Positions 35,091-42,760 of a DNA stretch of 64,000 nt are shown in pieces (the stretch's first letter is position 1; each line of letters begins with the position of its first letter). Below the pieces are notes generated by a model. It did no database searches and was not told where the DNA came from. It saw only the letters and a list, made by a program, of their open reading frames with translations. The stretch is from the NCBI GenBank assembly GCA_014799465.1, contig JAAVHZ010000020.1, forward strand, positions 62,001-126,000, given 5' to 3'. The translations under genes were made by a program, and so were the position numbers. Origin of the DNA: Lachnospiraceae bacterium (GTDB lineage: Bacteria; Bacillota; Clostridia; Lachnospirales; Lachnospiraceae).

Positions 35091-36266
35091 ATGGATGAGT
35101 TTAATGCGGATGTGGTAGAAAACAGAACTGACCATATGAAGTATCTGCCTGATATGGAAGTTATTGAATCAGATATAATGGAACAGGTCATATCGGGGAT
35201 GGAAGCATATGATTATGATAAATATACGGAGGCGGATGTAAAAAGGGCATTGTCAAAAGATAAGCCCGATGCAGAGGATTTTGGTGCCTTATTATCTCCT
35301 GCCGCCACACCTTTTATAGAAGAAATGGCAGTCAGGGCACAGCTTGAGACAAGAAAACATTTCGGAAATTCAATAAATATATTTACACCGCTGTATATAG
35401 CAAATTACTGCGAAAACTATTGTATCTATTGCGGATTTAACTGTCACAATAATATAAAAAGGGCAAGGCTCAGTTTTGATGAGATAGAGGCTGAAATGAA
35501 AGTCATAGCTGATACAGGGCTTCAGGAGGTTCTGATTCTTACCGGCGAGAGCAAGAAAATGTCGGATGTGGAATATATAGGAGAAGCATGCAAGATAGCA
35601 AGGAAGTATTTTAAGGTTATCGGGCTTGAAGTATATCCGATGAATTCAGATGAGTATGCATATCTTCATAAATGTGGTGCAGATTATGTAACGGTATTTC
35701 AGGAAACTTATAATTCAGATAAATACGAAACACTCCATTTGGCAGGGCATAAAAGAGTATTTCCGTACAGATTTAATTCACAGGAGCGTGCCATAATGGG
35801 CGGTATGCGCGGTGTGGGTTTTGCGGCACTTTTAGGGCTGGCGGATTTTAGAAAAGATGCATATGCAGTAGGTACACATGCATATCTGCTTCAGAAAAAA
35901 TATCCCCATGCTGAAATAGCTTTTTCATGTCCGAGATTAAGACCTATTATTAATAATGACAAAATCAATCCTAAAGATGTGCATGAGACACAGCTCCTTC
36001 AGGTAGTATGTGCATATCGTATATTTATGCCGTTTGCAAGTATTACTATATCCACAAGGGAATGTGAGCGGTTCAGAAATAATGTCATAAATATTGCCGC
36101 CACCAAGATATCAGGCGGGGTAAATGTGGGTATAGGCGGACATACCGGAGAAGAAAAGGGAGACGAGCAGTTTGAAATATCAGATGGAAGAACGGTGGAA
36201 GAAGTCTATGATGCCATAATAAAACAGGGACTTCAGCCTGTTATGAGTGATTATATATATGTGTAG
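35091..36266 (+). CDS. thiH: Tyrosine lyase ThiH (radical SAM)
   Basis: 391 residues from ATG 35091, with TTGGAGG upstream. The radical SAM cluster motif C-x3-C-x2-C is Cys107, Cys111 and Cys114 in NYCENYCIYCGF. It splits tyrosine to dehydroglycine and p-cresol. This oxygen-sensitive enzyme, used instead of glycine oxidase ThiO, fits an anaerobe. It ends inside the start of thiE (8-base overlap). Confidence 0.94.
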   Translation: MDEFNADVVENRTDHMKYLPDMEVIESDIMEQVISGMEAYDYDKYTEADVKRALSKDKPDAEDFGALLSPAATPFIEEMAVRAQLETRKHFGNSINIFTPLYIANYCENYCIYCGFNCHNNIKRARLSFDEIEAEMKVIADTGLQEVLILTGESKKMSDVEYIGEACKIARKYFKVIGLEVYPMNSDEYAYLHKCGADYVTVFQETYNSDKYETLHLAGHKRVFPYRFNSQERAIMGGMRGVGFAALLGLADFRKDAYAVGTHAYLLQKKYPHAEIAFSCPRLRPIINNDKINPKDVHETQLLQVVCAYRIFMPFASITISTRECERFRNNVINIAATKISGGVNVGIGGHTGEEKGDEQFEISDGRTVEEVYDAIIKQGLQPVMSDYIYV

Positions 36267-36813
36267 GGTCATAGGTATAACAAACAGGCATCTGTGTGAA
36301 GGAGATTATTTCCGTCAGATTGAGAGAATAGCAGAGCTGCCTTTGGAGGCAGTTATTGTGAGGGAAAAGGATTTGGATTCTGCTGAGTATAGAATTCTTG
36401 CATCCAAAGTAATGAATATATGCAGAAAAAGTGGAATGAAATGTATATTGCATAGTTTTTATGACGTTGCAGAAGAGTTAGGATGCGAATATATTCATCT
36501 TCCACTTGGAGTCTTTAAGGGAAATTTGGATATTGTACATAGATTTAAAGAGGTGGGAGTGTCTACACATTCAGTAGAAGAGGCAGTAGAAGCAGAAAAG
36601 CTGGGTGCCGCATATATTACGGCAGGTCATATATTTGCCACGGACTGTAAAAAAGGGCTTGAACCGAGAGGACTTGAGTATCTTAGGAATGTATGTGACA
36701 GTGTAGATATTCCGGTGTATGCCATAGGGGGAATAAACAGAGAAAATATAAAGAGGACAACATTATGTGGTGCTAAAGGTGCATGTGTAATGTCAGGTAT
36801 AATGAAATATTAG
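36259..36813 (+). CDS. thiE: Thiamine phosphate synthase ThiE/TenI family
   Basis: 184 residues from ATG 36259. A small TIM barrel: RVIGITNRHLC, EAVIVREKDLDS (pyrimidine site region), AYITAGHIFATDCKKG (TAGH, then phosphate-binding loop) and VYAIGGINRENI. It joins the thiazole and pyrimidine phosphates. At this length a TenI-type thiazole tautomerase is also possible, and the AGHIF-x-TDCK-x-G motif is shared by both. thiC and thiD are not in the window, so pyrimidine is made or salvaged elsewhere. Confidence 0.78.
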   Translation: MCRVIGITNRHLCEGDYFRQIERIAELPLEAVIVREKDLDSAEYRILASKVMNICRKSGMKCILHSFYDVAEELGCEYIHLPLGVFKGNLDIVHRFKEVGVSTHSVEEAVEAEKLGAAYITAGHIFATDCKKGLEPRGLEYLRNVCDSVDIPVYAIGGINRENIKRTTLCGAKGACVMSGIMKY

Positions 36814-36825
36814 CAACGGATATCA

Positions 36826-36883
36826 AAAGTACCTCTAATTTTCAAAAATCAATATGTCGATTTTTGAAAATTAGAGGTACTTT
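36826..36883. repeat. 25-bp perfect inverted repeat after thiE
   Basis: Arms of 25 bp (36826-36850 and 36859-36883) match without a mismatch around an 8-base loop. The arms begin AAAGTACCTCTAATTTTC. It could be the thi operon terminator, but the stem is AT-rich and the only T-run is TTT. Between it and 37002 there is no gene. Confidence 0.7.
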
Positions 36884-37001
36884 AAATTCCCTATTCATAT
36901 ACATTTATTCAATGGCTGGAATGACGGAGCGTTTTTGAAAAATAATGGTTGATAAGTAACAACATATGAGTTACAGCATCCGTTAAAAGGAGATGAATGT
37001 T

Positions 37002-37226
37002 ATGGAAAAATTAGCAACATTAAATTTAAGAGTAAATTCGACTGTTAAGCAGCGTGCAGAAGACGTTTTGTCACGCTTGGGAATACCAATGTCAACAGCT
37101 ATTAATACAGACTTTATGACAACGGAAAAGATTCACGCAAAGTTACAGGAAGGCTATGATGATATGAAAGCCGGAAGGGTTCAGGATGCAACATCAGCAT
37201 TTGCAAAGTTTAGGGAGAGCCATTGA
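37002..37226 (+). CDS. RelB/DinJ-type antitoxin with internal deletion
   Basis: 74 residues from ATG 37002, with AAAGGAG upstream. The start (LATLNLRVNSTVKQRAEDVL then SRLGIPMSTAIN) is the ribbon-helix-helix of DinJ/RelB antitoxins, and the end (MTTEKIHAKLQEGYDDMKAG, then ATSAFAKFRESH) is that of the longer clostridial members. The middle of roughly 25 residues (normally the -YLKQI- helix and the proline-rich linker) is missing; the join falls at an Ile-Asn pair that family members have on both sides. No RelE/YafQ toxin follows. It is probably a decayed antitoxin. Confidence 0.65.
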   Translation: MEKLATLNLRVNSTVKQRAEDVLSRLGIPMSTAINTDFMTTEKIHAKLQEGYDDMKAGRVQDATSAFAKFRESH

Positions 37227-37422
37227 TATGAAGCTAAATTTATTCCCAGAGAGTGTAAGTATGATGGAGTCTGAACCGGAGCATACAATTAGACTTATGC
37301 AGCTTCCAATAGATAATGATTCAACATCACTGTCAAGTTTCATAAATATATTGACAAATAAAAATGATTATGATAACATGAGTTCTGTTTTTGTTACAAA
37401 CCAGAAAGAGAGGAAAATAATT

Positions 37423-37776
37423 ATGAGGAAAATTTTAACTAAAGCAGTTGCAGGATTAATGGTGGCTGCTATGGTAGCATCAACAAATTTAACAACAGCT
37501 GAGGCATATAGTATTACAAATGGCAGTAAAGGTTTCAAAAAGGCATGGGAGTTGAGTGTTACAACTGATGGCGGCAAAGGAATTTTGAAATATGGTTATA
37601 ACACAACATTTATCAATGAAGATTATGCACATGCGTATCATTCAACAAAAAGTCACTATGCATATTTGAAAAATGGCAAGGGTTCATTTTCAGGCAGCAA
37701 TAAAGCAAAAAAGAAATGGTCAAAGATTGAAGTTACACATAATGGTTCTAAAATTACATATGGTAACAGCTATTAG
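37423..37776 (+). CDS. Lactococcin 972-like bacteriocin precursor
   Basis: 117 residues from ATG 37423, AGAGAGG upstream. Sec signal peptide with cleavage near AEA-YS (about residue 29), followed by a mature part of about 88 residues rich in Tyr, Lys, Gly and Ser: KYGYNTTF, HAYHSTKSHYAYLKNGKG and SNKAKKKWSKIEVT. The HxYHSTKxHxA word resembles the YSNYHHGSKTHSA stretch of lactococcin 972. The downstream DUF1430-type protein and ABC ATPase are the standard partners. The frame stays open upstream to an ATG at 37228, which would add 65 residues; the signal peptide argues for 37423. Confidence 0.7.
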   Translation: MRKILTKAVAGLMVAAMVASTNLTTAEAYSITNGSKGFKKAWELSVTTDGGKGILKYGYNTTFINEDYAHAYHSTKSHYAYLKNGKGSFSGSNKAKKKWSKIEVTHNGSKITYGNSY

Positions 37777-37797
37777 AAATATTTTATGTTAAAATTT

Positions 37798-37830
37798 GAA
37801 GAAGTTGGTTTTCGCCAGCTTCTTCTTTGT
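37798..37830 (+). terminator. Terminator after the bacteriocin gene
   Basis: GAAGAAGTTGG and CCAGCTTCTTC pair around a 6-base loop, followed by TTTGTTG. A weak or leaky terminator here would make far more precursor than immunity/export proteins, common for bacteriocin operons. Confidence 0.75.
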
Positions 37831-37883
37831 TGTGAAAATAGTAAAACATCTATTAAGTTAGAGTAATGATTTGGAGGAAAACT

Positions 37884-38339
37884 ATGACTAAAAAGAAAGT
37901 AATAGTGTGTGCTGTAATAATTGTAAGTTTAGTCTTCCTGGGATATAATGCCATTTGGTATTTTGGAACATACAGAGTATATAGTCAATACGAAAAAGAA
38001 TTTGAGGAAGTGGCAGATTCGGGAGTAAAAATATTTGTAGATGATGCAGAGTATCAATATAGTGTAAAAAAGCCGGGTTATTTATTATGGGATGGAAATC
38101 TGGCAATTTCTGAAAAAAATGTTGAACATGCATTAATAATATGGGTAGGATTTTGTGGTAACAACACCAGTGAAGGTGTAATATTTACAAATGAAAATGG
38201 CGAGATGTTACAGATTGAATTAAAAAATAAATCATTAGCTGTAGAACCATATAATCAGGAATATGTTGATAATAATAGTGAAATAATATCTAAATTATAT
38301 GAAAAGGCAAATAATCAATGGAATCTGGAGATTGAATAA
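37884..38339 (+). CDS. Small membrane-anchored protein of the bacteriocin cluster
   Basis: 151 residues from ATG 37884, with TTGGAGG upstream. One membrane segment (about 5-25), then an extracytoplasmic domain with no motif known to me. Its stop directly abuts the next ATG (taaATG), so it is co-expressed with the DUF1430-type protein. A role in immunity or export is inferred from position. Confidence 0.6.
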   Translation: MTKKKVIVCAVIIVSLVFLGYNAIWYFGTYRVYSQYEKEFEEVADSGVKIFVDDAEYQYSVKKPGYLLWDGNLAISEKNVEHALIIWVGFCGNNTSEGVIFTNENGEMLQIELKNKSLAVEPYNQEYVDNNSEIISKLYEKANNQWNLEIE

Positions 38340-40274
38340 ATGAAAGTCATTAGAGTTATTATACTGTTTTTTGCCCTTGTCCTTGGATTTGTTTTACAAA
38401 CTGAGATTTTTCAGTCAGAGTTATGGAATTTTGATGGGGCATATTATTTAATCATGCAGTATGATGTTGAAGAAGATAAAATGAGCACATTTCTTGAAGA
38501 TGTTTATACAGAGGCTGAAAACAATAATGTTAGTGTTTTTTCTACAAATGTATCTGTAAAAACAAAGCATAATTCTGTCCTGAATATTTATGGAGACAGT
38601 GATGTTATTAGAGAAGATTTAAAGAAAGTAATGGGCATTGAAGAACAAACTTATTCATCACTTCTTAATGGCAGCACCAGAGTTGAATATAAAGATTTTT
38701 TTGAATTGGCACTGCAAGAAAATAACACCCAAAAAAGCATTAGCTTTATTGGGGATGAGGCAGATATAATAAATGTGCATAAAGCAATAGCGAATAAATA
38801 TGATGTGAGTTATCCGGAATATTTTCAGGCGACAGAAGAAGATATGGTAATAATTGTATGGAGCATGATTGCATTTCTTATTATTGCTATGAGCTGCATT
38901 GAAGTATTGCGTAGGAAAAAAGAAGTAGTAATAAGAATTTCATTAGGTGAAAGTGCTGCCGGTATGATTGCAAAATCTGTTTTAAAAGATATTATACAGT
39001 ATGCAGTTGTTTATATATTAGCCAAATCTTTTGTGTTTTACTATATTTCAGGTGAATATGCAGGAAAACTGGCACTTGGCATATATATCATCGGAGTGAT
39101 TGTGTCGTTGTTACCATACATTGCATTTGCCAGATATGATGTAAGAAAAGCTTTTCATAATGTAAGTGATTCTAAGGAAGTGTTGTATACATTATATTTT
39201 GTGAAATTTGTGGTGACAGCTTTGGCTATTTTTACAATCACAACAAATCTTGGCAGTATACATTGGAATATGGTTTCGGATGATGAACTGATTGAAGAGT
39301 ACAAAGAGTGTTCATATATTACGCTGGCAAATACTGGTTATGATGATAGAAACGAAGAATTGTTCTGGAATAAAATATATGAGGAAGAGTATGAAGCAGT
39401 TAATCCTGTTATTTGTGTGAATGTATTAGAGGATAAAAATGATTATATTTTAGTAAACAACAATGCAGGTGGAATGTTGCAAGGGTTCAAAGACAAGATT
39501 AGTCAGGTAGCAACAGACTCAGATATTACTATTTTTTTACCTACAGGTTCAAAACCGGCAGAGTGTGAAAAAACAGCCTTAGAGTGGCTGGATAGTTTCT
39601 TAGAAAATGATAGTAATAAATTAAATATTCAGGTGGTGAAATATGATGAGCGACAAGTGTTTTCGTACATGTCATCTGGAGATAATTATGGTATATCCAC
39701 AACCATTAATCCGGTAGTGATATATCAAAATAATGAGAAAGTTCAATTCTCAGGTTATAGTTTGGTAAGGTATGCCGGAAATGAGATTATATATAGAATT
39801 GAAAATAAGGACTTGGAAAAAATTAAGAGGGAATATGATGAATATATCAGAGGTTGCGATTTGGTTGTAACAAATGTATATGATTCCTATGAATATCAAA
39901 AAAGTTTTATTCGCAAACTGATTAGTTTTTTAAGTTCCTTATGTGTTGTGGTATTAATTTTAGATATTGCAGTAGTATTTTCCATTACTTCGTTGGAGTA
40001 CAAGACACATTCGATGGAAATATCCATTGCCAAAGTTTTAGGATATAGCTTATACGAGAGAAATAAAAAAATTATTTTATATAATGTTATTTCTGATGGA
40101 ATAATTTTGGCAGTGATGTGTGTTGTTGGTTTAATAACAAAAATCTTAAATACGAAAATATGCATGGCAGTCGGTATATTGGTTTTGCTGATTGAGATGT
40201 TTATTATGATTTTTAATATAATAAAGGTAGAAAACCAAAATATATATAAGATATTGAAAGGTGGCTGCTTATGA
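38340..40274 (+). CDS. Bacteriocin-associated integral membrane protein (DUF1430 type)
   Basis: 644 residues. One N-terminal membrane segment (3-25), an extracytoplasmic region of about 140 residues, three or four helices between about 168 and 310, another outer region, and three helices after about 530. The layout matches the about 650-residue bacteriocin-associated membrane proteins that accompany lactococcin 972, which resemble FtsX permeases. It overlaps the ABC ATPase gene by ATGA (40271-40274). Together they likely form an exporter or self-immunity pump. Confidence 0.75.
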   Translation: MKVIRVIILFFALVLGFVLQTEIFQSELWNFDGAYYLIMQYDVEEDKMSTFLEDVYTEAENNNVSVFSTNVSVKTKHNSVLNIYGDSDVIREDLKKVMGIEEQTYSSLLNGSTRVEYKDFFELALQENNTQKSISFIGDEADIINVHKAIANKYDVSYPEYFQATEEDMVIIVWSMIAFLIIAMSCIEVLRRKKEVVIRISLGESAAGMIAKSVLKDIIQYAVVYILAKSFVFYYISGEYAGKLALGIYIIGVIVSLLPYIAFARYDVRKAFHNVSDSKEVLYTLYFVKFVVTALAIFTITTNLGSIHWNMVSDDELIEEYKECSYITLANTGYDDRNEELFWNKIYEEEYEAVNPVICVNVLEDKNDYILVNNNAGGMLQGFKDKISQVATDSDITIFLPTGSKPAECEKTALEWLDSFLENDSNKLNIQVVKYDERQVFSYMSSGDNYGISTTINPVVIYQNNEKVQFSGYSLVRYAGNEIIYRIENKDLEKIKREYDEYIRGCDLVVTNVYDSYEYQKSFIRKLISFLSSLCVVVLILDIAVVFSITSLEYKTHSMEISIAKVLGYSLYERNKKIILYNVISDGIILAVMCVVGLITKILNTKICMAVGILVLLIEMFIMIFNIIKVENQNIYKILKGGCL

Positions 40275-40879
40275 TAAGAATAAAAGACTTACATAAATCG
40301 TATGATAATAAAGTTTTGTTCAAAGGCTACAATATTGAGATTCCTGATAAAAGTTTTGTGATTATTAATGGTCCAAGTGGTTGTGGAAAGACAACACTAT
40401 TAAATATGATAGGTGGTCTTGAAAAACCGGATAAAGGAGAAATCTGGGTAGATGGAATAGATTTATTGGCTCAAAGGGCAAAAAAAGAATATTACAAAGA
40501 AACAGTTGGTTTCTTGTTTCAAAATTTTGCTTTACTGGAAAATAAAACGGTAAGGCAAAACCTTTCAATGATAAAGAAATCCGGTAGGACAGAATGTACC
40601 ATTGAACAGGCATTACAAAGAGTCGGATTAGAAAAGGAGATTGACAAAAAAGTCTATAAATTATCAGGTGGAGAACAACAAAGAGTTGCTCTTGCAAGGT
40701 TAATGATAAAAAAATGTTCTGTAATACTTGCAGATGAACCAACAGGTTCTTTGGACGATGCAAATAGTAAGATAGTTATGAAAATTCTTCATGAATTAAA
40801 CGATATTGGAAAAACTGTTATCATTGTTACCCATAGTCAGGAAATTGTAAATAATGAAGAGTTTGTTATTAAATTATAA
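40271..40879 (+). CDS. Lactococcin 972-type ABC transporter ATPase
   Basis: 202 residues. Walker A GPSGCGKTT at 34-42, LSGGEQQRVALAR, Walker B ILADEPTGSLDD, and switch His in VTHS. The short form (about 200 residues) is typical of the ATPase paired with DUF1430-like proteins. Its stop overlaps the convergent LysR gene's stop (40874-40879). Confidence 0.87.
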   Translation: MIRIKDLHKSYDNKVLFKGYNIEIPDKSFVIINGPSGCGKTTLLNMIGGLEKPDKGEIWVDGIDLLAQRAKKEYYKETVGFLFQNFALLENKTVRQNLSMIKKSGRTECTIEQALQRVGLEKEIDKKVYKLSGGEQQRVALARLMIKKCSVILADEPTGSLDDANSKIVMKILHELNDIGKTVIIVTHSQEIVNNEEFVIKL

Positions 40880-41713
40880 AAGGGCATTAAGATATTCCCG
40901 GTTTTGCATGGTTGTACTGCAATAAAACTGTATTTTTGCGTCATCATCAAGCAGAGGAATACAAATGCGGTTAGTTGAGTCTGTATGCATAATTTCATCT
41001 TTTATAGATAAATTTGTTACAAAGGATGGAAGACCGGACATGCGGACTAATTCCTGAAAGGCAGAGCGTTCTGTTTGTCTGATAAAGTTTGTCAGGGTCA
41101 GTTTGCGGATAACACGTTCTTCCCAATAACCGATTTCTGTATAAAGCAGTATTGTTTCACCTGCAAGCTCAGACATATAAATTCCATCTTTATATTTACA
41201 TAAAGGATGTCCTTGAGGAACAGTAAGAAATAATTGTTCCTCCAAATAAGGAACAGATACTATATCATTATCAAAAGGATGTATTGTAACTATAAGCTGA
41301 TAGGTATTGTCTGTCAGCTTTTCTTTTAAATCTTCTTTCGGATTAATTTCTGTAGAAATATTCATTTTTGGAAAACGTTTCATCATATTAGGTGTAAGTG
41401 ACCATAAAGGTCCCGGTGCAACAGAAGCTATTGTAAGAGTGTGGAGACTGCGTTCATAATCCTGCATTGCATGTTCCATTGTGTTTACATCATCAATAAC
41501 ATGCTTAGCATAAGATAGTGCCAGTTTACCTGCGTCATTTAAAATAATTTTGTTTTTGGTTCTATCAAATAAAAGAATTCCTAATTCATTTTCTAATATT
41601 TTCATGGAACGGCTCAAAGAAGGCTGGGATATATTCAGTTCTTCGGCTGCTGCTGATAAAGTTCCGCATTTTGCTATGGCAATAAAATATACTAATTGCT
41701 GCAATTCAATCAT
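40874..41713 (-). CDS. LysR-family regulator, candidate regulator of the oxidase and flavodoxin genes
   Basis: 279 residues. Winged helix at 1-60 (LQQLVYFIAIAKCGTLSAAA, then QPSLSRSMKILENELG), then the ligand-binding type 2 periplasmic fold. It diverges from the DUF2935/multicopper oxidase genes. The intergenic region holds a 38-bp element repeated before the flavodoxin/AKR genes at 46677, so it probably governs both. The inducer is unknown; aromatic, redox or metal signals are all possible. Confidence 0.85.
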   Translation of the reverse strand: MIELQQLVYFIAIAKCGTLSAAAEELNISQPSLSRSMKILENELGILLFDRTKNKIILNDAGKLALSYAKHVIDDVNTMEHAMQDYERSLHTLTIASVAPGPLWSLTPNMMKRFPKMNISTEINPKEDLKEKLTDNTYQLIVTIHPFDNDIVSVPYLEEQLFLTVPQGHPLCKYKDGIYMSELAGETILLYTEIGYWEERVIRKLTLTNFIRQTERSAFQELVRMSGLPSFVTNLSIKDEIMHTDSTNRICIPLLDDDAKIQFYCSTTMQNREYLNALL

Positions 41714-41744
41714 CTGACTGCTCCCTTCCGTTGTGTACTATTCA

Positions 41745-41782
41745 TATTGTACTTTTTTAATTGAATATTGTAAAGTTATTAT
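41745..41782. promoter_or_regulatory. Shared 38-bp regulatory element, copy 1
   Basis: TATTGTACTTTTTT, then AATTGAATATTGTAAAG and TTATTAT: 36 of 38 bases match 46589-46626. It contains TTTACAATATTCAATT-like LysR dyads, and the TATTGTA half is repeated. It lies between the LysR start and the DUF2935 start. Confidence 0.75.
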
Positions 41783-41847
41783 CTATCTCTTTTTGGTATC
41801 TTTTGCATATAGTATAAAGAAATAAAACTATAAAGGTATGCTAAGAT

Positions 41848-42759
41848 ATGAAAGAATATATAACTTTATCATTAGAAACACATCTTTTTTTTGGAAGGAT
41901 TATGAAGGAACATTCCTTATTTCTGCTCGCCGGTTTTCCTGCGAAGGAAACAAAGTTTATACAGTGTGCAGAGCAGTTTCGGGAAGAATTTGAGGATGGG
42001 CTTAGAAGGACAGTAAAGCTTGCGGATGGTATCGTAAGCGAATCGGTTTTACACTCCGGAGAGGTTGTAACCGAATTTACCGGGAAAGCGGAATGCCAGA
42101 CAAGAGATTTGACAGGGATTCCTATTGATGTGAGGATTACTGAGGCGGAGGAACGACTTCGTGCCGGAAAACGGGTTATGATAAATAGGGAAATGGTTTA
42201 TCATGTAAGAATGCTGAATCGGCAGATGCTCTGCAGCCTGAATGGATTGATTTCGTTTAAGGAAGAGGTTCTAAAGGAAATGACAAGTTGCAGGCTTTAT
42301 ACTACAAACTATCCACTGCTGATTGAGCACATTCTGCGGGAAGCAAAATTATACCGTCAGATTATTTCAGAGCTTGAGAATAGAGGCAGAATCTCTGTAC
42401 CTGATTTAAAAAGTATGGAAATATTCTGGAATCAGATTATGATGGAACATGCACAGTTTATTCGGGGACTGCTTGACCCTACAGAGTGTAAACTAATTGA
42501 AACAGCCAATGGATTTGCCGAAGACTATTGCCGCCTTTTGGAAGAGGCAAGAGAACAGGATATGAAGGCAATGAACGCTCTGACTGCAAGAACTTTACAG
42601 ACAACAAAGCAATATCAGCAGTTTAAGACAGCAGGAACAGAAGGGATTACAGGCTGTGAGATTCGCTCCATAATTCTTCCACTTTTGGCAGATCATGTGC
42701 TTCGTGAAGCAAATCACTATCTGAGGATTTTGGAACATGCACAGAAAGACGGGGATTAG
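41848..42759 (+). CDS. DUF2935 protein
   Basis: 303 residues, two homologous helical halves. Each half starts like HLFFGRIMKEHSLFLLAG and FWNQIMMEHAQFIRGLLDP, with His and Glu spaced as in four-helix metal-binding bundles (E-H-x-x-F, and LADHVLREANHYLRIL). DUF2935 proteins are bundle proteins of unknown task, often of Bacilli and Clostridia. The MnxG-like oxidase starts two bases after its stop, so the pair probably works together, for instance in metal supply or peroxide handling (inference). Confidence 0.82.
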   Translation: MKEYITLSLETHLFFGRIMKEHSLFLLAGFPAKETKFIQCAEQFREEFEDGLRRTVKLADGIVSESVLHSGEVVTEFTGKAECQTRDLTGIPIDVRITEAEERLRAGKRVMINREMVYHVRMLNRQMLCSLNGLISFKEEVLKEMTSCRLYTTNYPLLIEHILREAKLYRQIISELENRGRISVPDLKSMEIFWNQIMMEHAQFIRGLLDPTECKLIETANGFAEDYCRLLEEAREQDMKAMNALTARTLQTTKQYQQFKTAGTEGITGCEIRSIILPLLADHVLREANHYLRILEHAQKDGD

Positions 42760-42760
42760 T

